Below are positions 42,770 to 52,229 of a stretch of DNA of 64,000 nt, one piece after another. A program made the position numbers and the translations under genes. The notes beneath the pieces were generated by a model. The model did not search any database. It saw only the letters and a program-made list of their open reading frames with translations, and was not told the origin of the DNA. How positions within the stretch are numbered: the first letter of the stretch is position 1; every line of letters begins with the position of its first letter. Origin of the DNA: Microvirga sp. VF16 (GTDB taxonomy: Bacteria; Pseudomonadota; Alphaproteobacteria; Rhizobiales; Beijerinckiaceae); contig NZ_CP069354.1 of NCBI RefSeq assembly GCF_016864375.1, positions 62,001 through 126,000 of the forward strand, given 5' to 3'.

Positions 42770-45484
42770 ATGCAATATCTACCCATGATCCACAGATCGG
42801 AAATCCGAGCCGGCGTATCGACCATGGACGTCAATGGGCGGCGGCTTCGTATCGTCGACCTCCCGGCAGCGGCCGGAGGCGACCTCGAACTCATGCCGCA
42901 TATCCTGCGGATCATGCTGGAGAACGTGCTGCGCAACGCAGGCGAGGATGCGCCGCGGGCCAGGGCCGCGATCCTGAGCTGGCTGGAGACCGGGCGCAGC
43001 GACGAGGAGATCCCGTTCCTGCCCGGCCGCGTCATGATGCATGACACCACCTGCGGCCCGGCTCTGGTCGACATTGCCGGCATGCGGGCTTCCCTCGCCG
43101 AGGCCGGGCACGATTCGAGCCGGCTCAATCCCGTCCTGCCGGTCGATGTCTCGACCGACCATTCCCTCGGGGTCGACGTGTTCGGCTCCCGCGATTCCCT
43201 GCGCCTCAACATGGAGCGCGAATACGGACGCAACGCCGAGCGCTACCGCTTCATGAAATGGGCGACACGGGCGCTGACTGGATTCCGCGTCCATCCGCCC
43301 GGCACCGGCATCATGCACACGCTCAACCTCGAGCGCCTGGCGAGTGTCGTCACCACGGCCGAGCGGGATGGCGTGTCATGGGCCATGCCGGACACCCTGA
43401 TCGGCACCGACAGCCACACGCCGATGATCAACGGCATCGGGGTGCTCGGCTGGGGCGTCGGCGGACTGGAAGCCGAGAGCGTGTTCTTCAGCATGCCGGT
43501 GATGATCCGCGTGCCGGACGTCGTCGGTGTGCGCCTCCTAGGACGCCTACGTCACGGTGTACTCGCAACCGATCTGGCATTGACGGTCACCGAGCGCCTC
43601 CGTCGCATCGATCTCGCCGACCGCTTCGTCGAGTTCTACGGCGAGGGCGTCTCGACACTCTCCGCCGGCGACCGCGCCGTCATCGCCAACATGACTCCGG
43701 AATTCGGCGCCAATTCCGGGTTCTTTCCCATCGACGATCAGACACTGCGCTATTTGCGTGAAACGGGCCGCAGCGCCGATCACATCCGTCTCGTGGAAGA
43801 CTATGCCAAGCGGCAGGGTCTCTGGTTCGATCCTAAAGCGTCTCCGCGCTTCACGGACACGATCGAGATCGATCTCGACGAGGTCGAAGTCAGCCTCGCC
43901 GGGCCGCGCCGACCGCAGGACCGCATTCCAGCAGGTAAGACTGTCGAAGCTCTTGCTCCCATGCTCGCGGGCCGTCCGATCTCGGATGATCAACTGGGCA
44001 ACGGGTCCGTGGCCATCGCGGCGATCACGAGTTGCACCAACACGTCCGATCCGAGGCTCCTGGTCGCCGCGGGCCTCGTCGCCCGCAAGGCGCGAAGCTT
44101 CGGCCTCACGCCGCCAGCCTGGGTAAAAACATCGCTCGCGCCGGGCTCGCCGACAGCCGAACGCTATCTGCGCCGCGCCGGATTGCTGGAGGATCTTGAG
44201 GCGGTCGGCTTCGGCATCGTCGGCTATGGCTGCACGACCTGCATCGGCAATTCCGGTCCGCTGCCTGCCGTGGTCGAGCAAGCCATGACGGAGCGCGGCA
44301 TCCTTCCCGTCGCCGTTCTGTCCGGCAACCGCAACTTTCCGGGACGCGTTCACCCGCAGCTCGAAGCAGGCTTCCTGGCCTCGCCTCCTCTCGTCGTCGC
44401 CTTTGCCCTTGCGGGCGACGTGAACCGCAACATCCTGACCGATCCCATCGGGCGCGCGTCGTCCGGCGAGGAGATCAGACTCACCGATCTCTGGCCCACC
44501 GGCGGCGAGATCGATGCAGCGCTCGCCATGGCCATCGATGCAGGCGATTACGAGACCTCGTACGACGAGGCCGAGGCCAGCGAGACATGGCGGGTGCTCG
44601 ATGCGCCTGCCACCGATCTCTTTCCCTGGAATCCGGCCTCGACCTATATCCGCCGTCCGCCCTTCGCAGGGTTCGGCAAGGGCACGCTGCTCGGCACTTA
44701 TGCGGCGCATCCGCTGCTCGTGCTCGGCGACGACGTCACCACCGATCACATCTCGCCGGCCGGACAGATTCCGCAAACGGGAGAGGCTGCGGACTATCTC
44801 ATCGAGCGCGGCGAGAACCGGCGTGACCTCAACGTCTTCGCTTCCCGTCGCGGCAATTGGGAAGCGATGGTCCGGGGCCTGTTCACCAATAAGTCGGTGC
44901 GCAACCTGCTCGACCCGCAGATCGCGCCGGGCTTCACGATTCATGTCGGAACGGACGAGCACCTGCCCCTGTGGCGCGCCGCCGAGCGCTATGCCAGCGA
45001 GAATGCCTCCGTCGTCGTCGTGGCGGGAGAGCGCTACGGCATGGGATCGTCGCGCGATTGGGCGGCGAAGGGCGTGGCGCTTCTCGGCGCGCGCGCGGTG
45101 TTGGCCTCGAGCTTCGAGCGCATCCATCGCTCGAACCTGATCGGCATGGGCATCCTGCCTCTCCGCCTGCCTGCAGAGCGGCATCCGAACGATCTGCACC
45201 TTCTGCCCGGCGATCAAATTCTCATCGATGCCGATGCCGCGAAGATCAGCCCGCGCTGCGCCGTGCCCGTCACGATCCGGCGCGCATCGGGCGCGAGCGA
45301 AACCTTCATTGCCATTGCTGCCATCGAAACCGGCCTCGAGGTCGAGATCCTGAAGAGCGGCGGCATCATTCCCCTCATCCTGCAGCGCGTCGTCAACGCG
45401 GAGGCCACAAGCCGCGAGAAGCCTGCACCTGAATTCACCGGCAACGGTGAAACAACCCGGCGAGAGGCTTCGCCGAACACCTGA
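42770..45484 (+). CDS. acnA: Aconitate hydratase (AcnA-type) paralogue
   Basis: About 904 residues with the IRP/AcnA layout. [4Fe-4S] cysteines are seen in ITSCTNTSDP and GYGCTTCIGNSG, other active-site phrases are TDHSLGVDVFG, GTDSHTPMINGIGVLGWGVG, and the swivel domain GERYGMGSSRDWAAKG. No ribosome site precedes 42770; later starts at 42785 or 42824 are possible. It is followed by a tripartite-carboxylate binding protein and a GntR regulator, so it is probably a dedicated enzyme for an imported tricarboxylate rather than the TCA-cycle copy. Confidence 0.9.
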   Translation: MQYLPMIHRSEIRAGVSTMDVNGRRLRIVDLPAAAGGDLELMPHILRIMLENVLRNAGEDAPRARAAILSWLETGRSDEEIPFLPGRVMMHDTTCGPALVDIAGMRASLAEAGHDSSRLNPVLPVDVSTDHSLGVDVFGSRDSLRLNMEREYGRNAERYRFMKWATRALTGFRVHPPGTGIMHTLNLERLASVVTTAERDGVSWAMPDTLIGTDSHTPMINGIGVLGWGVGGLEAESVFFSMPVMIRVPDVVGVRLLGRLRHGVLATDLALTVTERLRRIDLADRFVEFYGEGVSTLSAGDRAVIANMTPEFGANSGFFPIDDQTLRYLRETGRSADHIRLVEDYAKRQGLWFDPKASPRFTDTIEIDLDEVEVSLAGPRRPQDRIPAGKTVEALAPMLAGRPISDDQLGNGSVAIAAITSCTNTSDPRLLVAAGLVARKARSFGLTPPAWVKTSLAPGSPTAERYLRRAGLLEDLEAVGFGIVGYGCTTCIGNSGPLPAVVEQAMTERGILPVAVLSGNRNFPGRVHPQLEAGFLASPPLVVAFALAGDVNRNILTDPIGRASSGEEIRLTDLWPTGGEIDAALAMAIDAGDYETSYDEAEASETWRVLDAPATDLFPWNPASTYIRRPPFAGFGKGTLLGTYAAHPLLVLGDDVTTDHISPAGQIPQTGEAADYLIERGENRRDLNVFASRRGNWEAMVRGLFTNKSVRNLLDPQIAPGFTIHVGTDEHLPLWRAAERYASENASVVVVAGERYGMGSSRDWAAKGVALLGARAVLASSFERIHRSNLIGMGILPLRLPAERHPNDLHLLPGDQILIDADAAKISPRCAVPVTIRRASGASETFIAIAAIETGLEVEILKSGGIIPLILQRVVNAEATSREKPAPEFTGNGETTRREASPNT

Positions 45485-45546
45485 CGCTGAGCGGCAAAAA
45501 TCCGCTTCGCGCTCACCATCTCACGCAACCTTAAAGGGAGGAACTC

Positions 45547-46512
45547 GTGAGCCACTTCAGCAAGACACTTCGCGGCGTTGCCGTGGCCGCTTTGACGCTC
45601 GTCGCATCATCGGCCTTCGCGCAGCAGGAACTCAAGATCATGGCCCCGGCCGGCCCCGGCGGCGGCTGGGATTCCGCAGCCCGCTCGATTCAGCAGGTGC
45701 TGACGCAGACCGGGCTTGCCAAGAGCGTTCAGGTCACCAACGTCACCGGCGCCGGCGGCACCATCGGCCTCGCGCAATTCGTCAACAACGGAAAAGGCGA
45801 TCCGAACCAGCTCATGGTCAACGGCATCACCATGATCGGCGCGATCCTCAGCAACAAGTCGCCGGTCGGCCTCGATCAGGTCACGCCGATCGCGCGTCTC
45901 ACGGGCGATCCGCTCGTCATCGTCGTGCCGGCGAATTCGCCGATCAAGAACGTTCAGGAGCTCGCGGCCGCGGCAAAAGCCGATCCGGCGAAGGTGACCT
46001 GGGCCGGCGGCTCCGCTGGCGGTGCGGACCATATCCTCGCGGCCCTGTTCACCAAGGCGGCCGGGTCCGATCCGGCGAAGGTCAACTACATCGCCTTCTC
46101 GGGCGGCGGCGAGGCTCTCGCGGCCATGCTCGGCGGGCGCGTGACGGCCGGCGTCTCCGGCTACGGCGAGTTCGAGAGCCAGATCAAGGCCGGTAAGCTG
46201 CGGGCGCTTGCCCTCTCGTCCGGCAAGCGGCTGACCGGCGCCGATGTTCCCACCCTGAAGGAGCAGGGCATGGACGTGGAGGTCGTGAACTGGCGCGCCA
46301 TCATGGCGCCTCCGGCCATCACGGCGGACCAGAAGAAGGCCCATGCCGAGACCATCGACAAGCTGGTCAAGTCGAAGGAATGGGCCGAGATCCTCAAGCA
46401 GCGCGGCTGGGAGGACTTCTATCTGGCGGGTACGCCGTTCGAAACCTTCCTGAAGGAGGAACAGACCCGCGTCGGCGACGTCCTGAAGTCGATCGGCCTC
46501 GTGAAGTCCTGA
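45547..46512 (+). CDS. Tripartite tricarboxylate transporter binding protein (TctC/BugT family)
   Basis: 321 residues from GTG 45547 (AGGGAGG upstream). A signal peptide (MSHFSKTLRGVAVAALTLVA, SSAFA) precedes LKIMAPAGPGGGWDSAARSI, the first ligand loop of this family. The other motifs GAGGTIGLAQFVN and AGGSAGGADHILAALF complete the carboxylate pocket. No TctA or TctB permease gene is adjacent, so it is an orphan binding protein, a common situation in proteobacteria. Context suggests a citrate/aconitate-like ligand. Confidence 0.9.
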   Translation: MSHFSKTLRGVAVAALTLVASSAFAQQELKIMAPAGPGGGWDSAARSIQQVLTQTGLAKSVQVTNVTGAGGTIGLAQFVNNGKGDPNQLMVNGITMIGAILSNKSPVGLDQVTPIARLTGDPLVIVVPANSPIKNVQELAAAAKADPAKVTWAGGSAGGADHILAALFTKAAGSDPAKVNYIAFSGGGEALAAMLGGRVTAGVSGYGEFESQIKAGKLRALALSSGKRLTGADVPTLKEQGMDVEVVNWRAIMAPPAITADQKKAHAETIDKLVKSKEWAEILKQRGWEDFYLAGTPFETFLKEEQTRVGDVLKSIGLVKS

Positions 46513-46614
46513 TAACGACTGGCCGGGAGATCGATTTTCGGTCTCCCGGTGCTATACCGCGGGGAATCGCTTAAGAGACAAAGTGATTTCCCGTGGCGAG
46601 GTCAGGCTTCTTCG

Positions 46615-47538
46615 ATGAGTGTCCCGGTCAGTGAACGTGCAGCAGGCAGCAAGCGGGAGATGACCGACGGGCTCGCCGCGCAGATCTTCGATCATATCCG
46701 GGGATCGGGACTGGCTGTCGGGGCCCATATCACCGCCCAGGAACTGGCGGAGCGGTTCAGCGTCTCCCGCTTTCCCGTAGGACAGGCCCTGCAGCTCCTC
46801 GCGGCCAAGGGCGTCCTCGTCCATGAGCGCAACCGCGGCTATTTCGTTTCCGATGCGAAGACTCCGTCGGCGGAGGCCCTCGGGCTGGCCAAACGGGACG
46901 ACACCTCCGAGATCTATTTCAGGATCGCCGAAGATCATCTTCATGGCGGCCTGCCCGACCCGGCTTCCGAGGCCTATCTCAAAGAAACCTACGGGGTCAC
47001 GAAGGCGCAGCTGAACACGGTCTTGAGCCGGATTGCCCAGGAGGGATGGGCCGAGCGCCGCCCCGGCTACGGTTGGTCCTTCTCTCCCATGCTGACGACG
47101 CCCGAGAGCCTGGAACAGACCTATCGGGTCCGCCTCGCTCTCGAACCCGCCGCCTTGCTGGAGCCTACCTACCATCTCGATCCCGAGACGGCAGAACGCT
47201 GTCGCGAGGCAGAGCTCCGGCTTCTCAATGGCGCCATCGAGACGGATAGCGCTGACGCTCTCCATGAACGCGGCGTGCGATTTCACGAGGCCATCATCGG
47301 TGCCTCCGGCAATCCGTTCTTCCTGGAAGCGGTTCGGCGCATCAACCGCGTGCGCCGCCTGCTCTCCTATCGCTCGATGATCGACCGCAAGCGCTATCGC
47401 CAGCAATGCGAGGAGCATCTGCAGATACTCGACCTGCTGGAGCGCGGCAGGAACCACGACGCCTCACAGGCGCTCCGCCGCCACCTGGAACATACCATCG
47501 AGAATCTTCAGGAGATCAGGCCCATTCTCTCACGTTGA
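46615..47538 (+). CDS. GntR-family regulator with tandem winged helices and FCD domain
   Basis: 307 residues. A first winged helix is at ~15-75 (HITAQELAERFSVSRFPVGQ), a second wHTH-like domain is at ~95-160 (LKETYGVTKAQLNTVLSRIA), and an FCD ligand domain follows (~165-300) with the metal-binding His/Asp/Glu pattern (HERGVRFHEAIIGASGNPFF). Two DNA-binding domains are unusual. It follows the aconitase and TctC genes and probably controls them in response to a carboxylate. Confidence 0.88.
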   Translation: MSVPVSERAAGSKREMTDGLAAQIFDHIRGSGLAVGAHITAQELAERFSVSRFPVGQALQLLAAKGVLVHERNRGYFVSDAKTPSAEALGLAKRDDTSEIYFRIAEDHLHGGLPDPASEAYLKETYGVTKAQLNTVLSRIAQEGWAERRPGYGWSFSPMLTTPESLEQTYRVRLALEPAALLEPTYHLDPETAERCREAELRLLNGAIETDSADALHERGVRFHEAIIGASGNPFFLEAVRRINRVRRLLSYRSMIDRKRYRQQCEEHLQILDLLERGRNHDASQALRRHLEHTIENLQEIRPILSR

Positions 47539-47657
47539 ATGTGTCCAAATTGAAGAGGAAGGGCCGGAATCGAACACAACGAGCCATTCGCCCCATCGGG
47601 GAGCTTCAAAGCTCGATCGCTTTGGATTTCTCTGCAGATCAACCCTTAGAGAAGGGT

Positions 47658-47673
47658 TGGTGCCCAGGAGAGG
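47658..47673. repeat. Left attachment site (tRNA-Leu 3' end copy)
   Basis: TGGTGCCCAGGAGAGG is identical to the last 16 bases of tRNA-Leu at 57796. No tRNA body accompanies it. It is the remnant displaced on integration and marks the far boundary of the element. Confidence 0.85.
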
Positions 47674-48841
47674 CCAAACATACCGAAATCGGTTGCTCAG
47701 AAGCCTTATTTTACAACACTTTGGTAACACCCTGTAAAGCCTGTGTGAGCAAATGTGTGACCTTCGGCCGGCTCCTTTAGAGCGGGCGGTGATTGTCTAA
47801 GCTGCATACCTGGGATCACGTTCGTGGCCTTGTCCACAATGCTTCAACACCGATCTATCCGGTAAGCATTTGTGTCGGGAGCGGAATTTAGCCTCCCTGG
47901 CGGGGGTCTTATTTGACACGAGCGGCACTTATGTTGCCCGCTTGTCAACATTCAGTTGATAAGCCAATGTACGTGGGAACCGAACATTCGCTGCGTGTTT
48001 GACGCATTGTTCAATCAGTTTCGCTCCATGTGGAGCAAAGAAAAAGGGGACGATCTCTCGCCCCCCTTCAGGTGTCCGGGTGAGGAAGGCGACCAACCTT
48101 TGATCCTCAACCAGACTGCGCACTACGGGGGGTGCTTAGGCTAACGCTTAGGCATTCCCCGGCAGTGAGAGCGCACATACTCCCACTTTCCTAACCGATA
48201 GCGCCGATAGTCCGTGACGCTTACAGGCTGGTGGATCGGGCAAGTTAGTGGTCTCATAAGGTTTCCTTACGGATTGATAGCAGCTTATGCCGACTATCCT
48301 TCAGCGGCTGCTGAAGCTCGTAGGAAAAGAGCAGCCGCAGCGACGGGAAAACCTTGAGTTATCTGAACACTAACCCTTGTGTGCTCGTTATTCTTCTTCT
48401 AGATGGCCTCCGAATCACCTTCGTTCGACGTAGCCGCGAACTTTCAGCAAGGTAATTTTTGGACCCCACCTACGTCAAGAACTTGTGTCGTGGCTCACGG
48501 TTCCAACTATATATAGTGGAAGATTGTTAAGTATGTGGAAAAGTAGCTAAGCCACAGAGATTCCTCTGAGAATCCTTTCAGAGGATTCACAACGGCCACG
48601 CTTCGCCGGATCAAGGTCGCCTCGCTGAAGGCCCTAAATGTTGTGCCGGCGCATCAATGAATCTGGGAAAAATAGATGCCGCCCAAGGGGATAGCCTGCG
48701 CCACTGTTCAGAACATCCCGGTAGCCGCAGCAATGATACAGTTTTTTTGACCCAGATCTTCACACAGTGGAACAGAAATACTTCTGACAGAAGGTTGTCT
48801 CTCAGAGACATGGACAGGTGCTATCGGGGCTCCTGAGCGAA
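47674..48841. other. Left arm of the element without confident genes
   Basis: About 1.17 kb of lower-GC sequence. Only short weak frames are seen (62 residues at 47956 on the plus strand, 64 residues at 47929-48123 on the minus strand from a GTG), neither with a ribosome-binding site or family resemblance. Nothing else definite is visible. Confidence 0.5.
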
Positions 48842-49051
48842 CTATCCGTACGGGAAGGGCCTATCGTGGAGCGCCTTCTTGGGTGGCATCGGCAAGTCCT
48901 TGAAGGTTTCGCCCATTACGGCGCTTTTGATCGCCCCTCGGCTCACACTGTAATCCCGCGAGAGCTTTCCCCACTCCCGCTCCCCTGACGCATACCTTAG
49001 ACGGGCCTCAAGAACCTGCTCAGCGGTCAGTTTGCGTTGGCGGATGGGCAC
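48842..49051 (-). CDS. Small helix-turn-helix protein of the element
   Basis: 69 residues from a GTG at 49051, chosen because GGAG lies 7 bases upstream. The core RKLTAEQVLEARLRYASGER is followed by LSRDYSVSRGAIKSAVMGET, which looks like the short HTH found in resolvases and phage-borne NUMOD-type proteins. Its role may be regulatory or as part of a recombination system. It reads away from the attL side. Unknown beyond the HTH. Confidence 0.55.
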   Translation of the reverse strand: MPIRQRKLTAEQVLEARLRYASGEREWGKLSRDYSVSRGAIKSAVMGETFKDLPMPPKKALHDRPFPYG

Positions 49052-49173
49052 GGCGAATCTCCATGAGAACAAAAATGGAACATCTCATAGAGCCTGTGGG
49101 TTCGTCGATAAGCCGTAAGGGAGACTGTGGATGGCTGCTACCCCGAAACGCCTTGTGGAAGCCTTGAAGGTTC

Positions 49174-49422
49174 CTAGTGGGACTGCTGCGGAAACTGAAG
49201 AGCTTCCAAGAATGGAAACTCTAGGACGATTTCATCCAGATCGTCCTTCACCTCAACATGGGATGACGCCCAGTTAATCGGCCTCTCAAACTGAGCGTCC
49301 ATCAGGTTCTGAGCCATCGCTTTAGCTACTTCCCACGCTTGATCGGGATCGCGGAGGGTCTGCCCTTCAGGGTCGCTGAGAACATCCTCACCGATATGTA
49401 TATTGAAGAAGTATTTTGGCAT
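49174..49422 (-). CDS. DUF6894-like small protein
   Basis: 82 residues beginning MPKYFFNIHIGEDVLSDPEG, then QTLRDPDQAWEVAKAMAQNL and an EVKDDLDEIVLEFPFLEA strand. This matches the DUF6894 pattern common in Methylobacterium and Bradyrhizobium genomes. The function is unknown. The start at 49422 fits the family's usual length; the ribosome site is weak. Confidence 0.7.
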   Translation of the reverse strand: MPKYFFNIHIGEDVLSDPEGQTLRDPDQAWEVAKAMAQNLMDAQFERPINWASSHVEVKDDLDEIVLEFPFLEALQFPQQSH

Positions 49423-49584
49423 GGCTTCTTTCTGCATGGGCTCCCCTGCGAGCCAATCAATTCCGAAAAGTAGTGTTCCATGAGGAAAGCTTGGGCCTCT
49501 TCCCTGGAGCCGCCTCTCTGCCTTCAGGAGGGCTGAAAGCATTGGCACAAAGAGCAGCGCAAAACACCTAAAGGCTTCTGGCTC

Positions 49585-49935
49585 TTATAAGACACGAGGA
49601 AGGGTGATGCCTCTCATGTGAAGTTCGGCCCGGTATGCCTTAAGTTCGCCGCTGAACTGGCTGAGTTGTGTTTCTAAGTGCCGAACGTGTGTCAGCAATT
49701 CGGTATCGGTCAATCCTGATAGGGTAGGTATCCCAACCTTCCGGCGCACCCCCCTTGTCACGGAGCGTAGCTGGGCAAGGGATGAGCGACCCATGTTCGG
49801 TACTGTAAGCCAGTGCGAGTCAGGTGTGCTGGCTACTTCCAGGACGGTGGGGCAACGTCCATGAAACTCCGTAAGGACAGCAGTTTTGATTCTGGGTGGA
49901 AGCGTCTCGATAGGAAAAGGGTCACTCTCACGCAT
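49585..49935 (-). CDS. Unknown protein with an RNA-polymerase alpha-CTD-like helix-hairpin motif
   Basis: 116 residues from ATG 49935 (AGGAAG upstream). The middle part RCPTVLEVASTPDSHWLTVP then NMGRSSLAQLRSV resembles the alpha-CTD/helix-hairpin-helix pattern (TVGELL... IPNFGRKSLNEI). A short C-terminal coiled coil follows (LLTHVRHLETQLSQFSGELK). It may contact DNA or polymerase; no function is assigned. Confidence 0.5.
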   Translation of the reverse strand: MRESDPFPIETLPPRIKTAVLTEFHGRCPTVLEVASTPDSHWLTVPNMGRSSLAQLRSVTRGVRRKVGIPTLSGLTDTELLTHVRHLETQLSQFSGELKAYRAELHMRGITLPRVL

Positions 49936-50265
49936 GTCACTTCCTATGACATTCACTAGAAGGAAGTAGATGCCTCACTGAAATCTTGGCAAGTATGAGG
50001 CAGAAAGCTTTTGGTTATCCTTTGGGGGGATGAGAAACGCAGTTTGTAATCTTCAATACAAGACCGCACGCCCCTGGAACGACTATAGCAGAACCAGCTT
50101 CTGAGAGGCAAAAGAACCCCCGAAGACAAGCTCAGGAACGTGGCGGATAAGCTTTCAAGGCTGACTGAGAACCACGTGATTAAGGGAGCCTGCCATGATT
50201 GACGCTAGGAACTCTCGGACCCTAAGCTTAGCTTTAGAACAGCTATCTAACGCAAGGGGGGTGCG
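49936..50265. other. Gene-free stretch in the element
   Basis: About 330 bp of lower-GC sequence between divergent genes. Neither a convincing frame nor a strong promoter is seen by eye. Confidence 0.4.
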
Positions 50266-50754
50266 ATGGCTTTCGATGACATTCTCTTCAGCTTCAAGGG
50301 CCGAATTGGTCGTCTGACCTACTTTGGCTATTCGATGCTCGTTTTGGTGATCTTAAGCATCGTAGGCGGCATACATGAGGTAGTGATGGCGTCATCGATT
50401 AGCGTTGTCGGCAATGCCCTGCCTTGGTGGATCACCTTCCTCACATTCCAAGCGGTAGGCTATTGGTGCCTCTACGCTCTCCAAGCAAAACGCCTTCATG
50501 ACCTTGGCTTCTCAGCCTTACATCTAATCTGGCTAACAGCCGTGTGGGTTGGGGTAGTAGCGATGATTTGGCTTTCGCCGGTGCTGGCCGTCATTGGAGG
50601 GCTATTCGGCATCTGTGTATCTCTGTGGCTCTATCTAGCCCCAAGCCAACAGGAGGCGAACCGCTTTGGTCCGTTTCATAAGGCATCGGAGTTTAAAGCC
50701 GCTAAGGTGCCAAGCAATCGGGTTGTATGGAAATCGTACAGTAGCAGTAGATAG
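50266..50754 (+). CDS. DUF805 membrane protein
   Basis: 162 residues. The family beginning FSFKGRIGRLTYFGYSML and the central YALQAKRLHDLGFSALHLI are diagnostic of DUF805 (YhaH-like) inner-membrane proteins, with four hydrophobic segments. The function is unknown. In the element it may be cargo. Confidence 0.8.
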   Translation: MAFDDILFSFKGRIGRLTYFGYSMLVLVILSIVGGIHEVVMASSISVVGNALPWWITFLTFQAVGYWCLYALQAKRLHDLGFSALHLIWLTAVWVGVVAMIWLSPVLAVIGGLFGICVSLWLYLAPSQQEANRFGPFHKASEFKAAKVPSNRVVWKSYSSSR

Positions 50755-50822
50755 TATATAGCAATTGGTATGTGTTCTACCCGAAGAAAGGCCCCTGCGG
50801 AAACAATGGGGCCTCTCTAGTT

Positions 50823-51041
50823 CTATAAAGTCACCGTAGATAACCCGGCCTCATCTATAACGGCATACAGTCTTTCCAACTCAGAAGCAGCAAGCAAGAT
50901 ACTTGGGCCGTTGTGTAGATCGTAACCAGACGATTGCAGAAGTTCTACTGCCGCTAATGTGTTCGCGGTAGCCGCCGCCCCGTGTTCTTTGTGCCAAGTA
51001 ATATAGAAATCGGGAAAGTGCTTATAAGACCCCTTAGTCAT
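50823..51041 (-). CDS. Hypothetical protein, 72 residues
   Basis: Starts at ATG 51041, with GGAG 6 bases upstream. The product MTKGSYKHFPDFYITWHKEH... ends in an amphipathic helix (ASELERLYAVIDEAG). No family is recognised. It may be a small regulator or cargo. Confidence 0.45.
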   Translation of the reverse strand: MTKGSYKHFPDFYITWHKEHGAAATANTLAAVELLQSSGYDLHNGPSILLAASELERLYAVIDEAGLSTVTL

Positions 51042-51498
51042 TGCCATCTCCTTCTTCTCAAATAAGGCAATAAGGTGTCTATAACCCGCAGGAAAAAAGT
51101 CGGCAATAAGTATTTCCCGCACATAATCACATAGTAATTACTGACTAATACCTATCTCTATTATTTGTGGCGACGTATGGGAAACCCAAATAACCGTTAC
51201 CTCAATCTTAGAGGACAGCGGTGGCTCCTGCGTTTCCCCTACAGATGGGACCCATAAAATTCACGACACTGCACGGCAGCGGCTAACAACAACGCTTGGG
51301 GCTTTAGCTCTTTTCTGAAGAACCGGGTGGGTGGGTCCAGGAAAGCCAAAGGTCAGCGGAGGGACCCAAAAAGGGACCCAATCTCCTCACTGGCAGCAAG
51401 AGAAGCTCTCAATCACAGTATGCCTCTGCCCTCTCAGGTCTCGTGGGTATCCAGCGACGATGAGGGGAAGGAGCACGGATAGATCTACCCTTCAGACA
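51042..51498. other. Gap without a confident gene
   Basis: About 450 bp. It contains two copies of GGGACCCA near 51360-51380 and no credible frame. Confidence 0.4.
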
Positions 51499-52155
51499 TT
51501 AGGCGCGGTGTCCACGCTCAATGACAAGCTGCACTTGCTTGGCAGACCATTCGCCACCACGAGAAGTCTTAACGTTCCTCTCGTTTAGCTCAGAGGCGAT
51601 AGCCCTCAGGGTCGTGAACCCCTGAGCCTTGAGCTTCTCAATGACAGGCAGGACGTTTGCCGCAAACTGGTCAGCCTTTACGGTCCTGACCTCCCGGCTC
51701 TTGGCCTGTGCCTTCTCGATCTCGGGAGAGCCAAGGCGCTTGCCAGAACGCTTGAGGGCCTGGAGAGCCTCAGATGTGCGCTTGGCTATCATATCCCGCT
51801 CGTGCTCGGCCACGGCAGCAAGGATGTGGATGGTGAGCTTATTGGCATGGGGGTTGTCACAGGCCACGAACTCAACGCCACTCTTCATGAGGTTCGCGAT
51901 AAACGCGAGATCACGAGAGAGCCTGTCCATCTTGGCGATAACGAGGGTGGCCTTGCGTTTCTTACAGAGGGTGATAGCCGCCTGAAGCTGCTTACGCTCA
52001 TCGTTCTTACCGCTCTCGTGTTCCTCAAACTCTCCGATGACTTGGTGCTTCCCACCATTGAGCCAGGAAATGACAGTGGCCTTCTGTGCCTCGATACCCA
52101 AGTCCTGAGTGCGGGTTGAGGTCCTGTAATAAGCCACAAAGTTTCCGTCAGCCAT
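51499..52155 (-). CDS. Serine recombinase (resolvase/invertase family)
   Basis: 218 residues from ATG 52155. The catalytic serine is Ser13 in YYRTSTRTQDLG. The downstream motif AKMDRLSRDLAF and helix E region (HILAAVAEHERDMIAKRTSE) are conserved. The C-terminal part (FTTLRAIASELNERNVKTSR) is a small HTH-type recombinase tail. It lies next to the repeat array, which may contain its sites, though tyrosine integrase is the element's main integrase. Confidence 0.87.
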   Translation of the reverse strand: MADGNFVAYYRTSTRTQDLGIEAQKATVISWLNGGKHQVIGEFEEHESGKNDERKQLQAAITLCKKRKATLVIAKMDRLSRDLAFIANLMKSGVEFVACDNPHANKLTIHILAAVAEHERDMIAKRTSEALQALKRSGKRLGSPEIEKAQAKSREVRTVKADQFAANVLPVIEKLKAQGFTTLRAIASELNERNVKTSRGGEWSAKQVQLVIERGHRA

Positions 52156-52229
52156 GGTTGTAACCTCGTCTGTGAAATCAGTATATGACCGTTTACAAAT
52201 TTCACAAGAGATATTTTGGACCAATGCGT

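Noticed and set aside
47658..47673. A second tRNA-Leu gene
   Set aside because: Only the last 16 bases are present.
51331..51588. An 85-residue plus-strand frame
   Set aside because: No ribosome site or family; it overlaps the serine recombinase gene.
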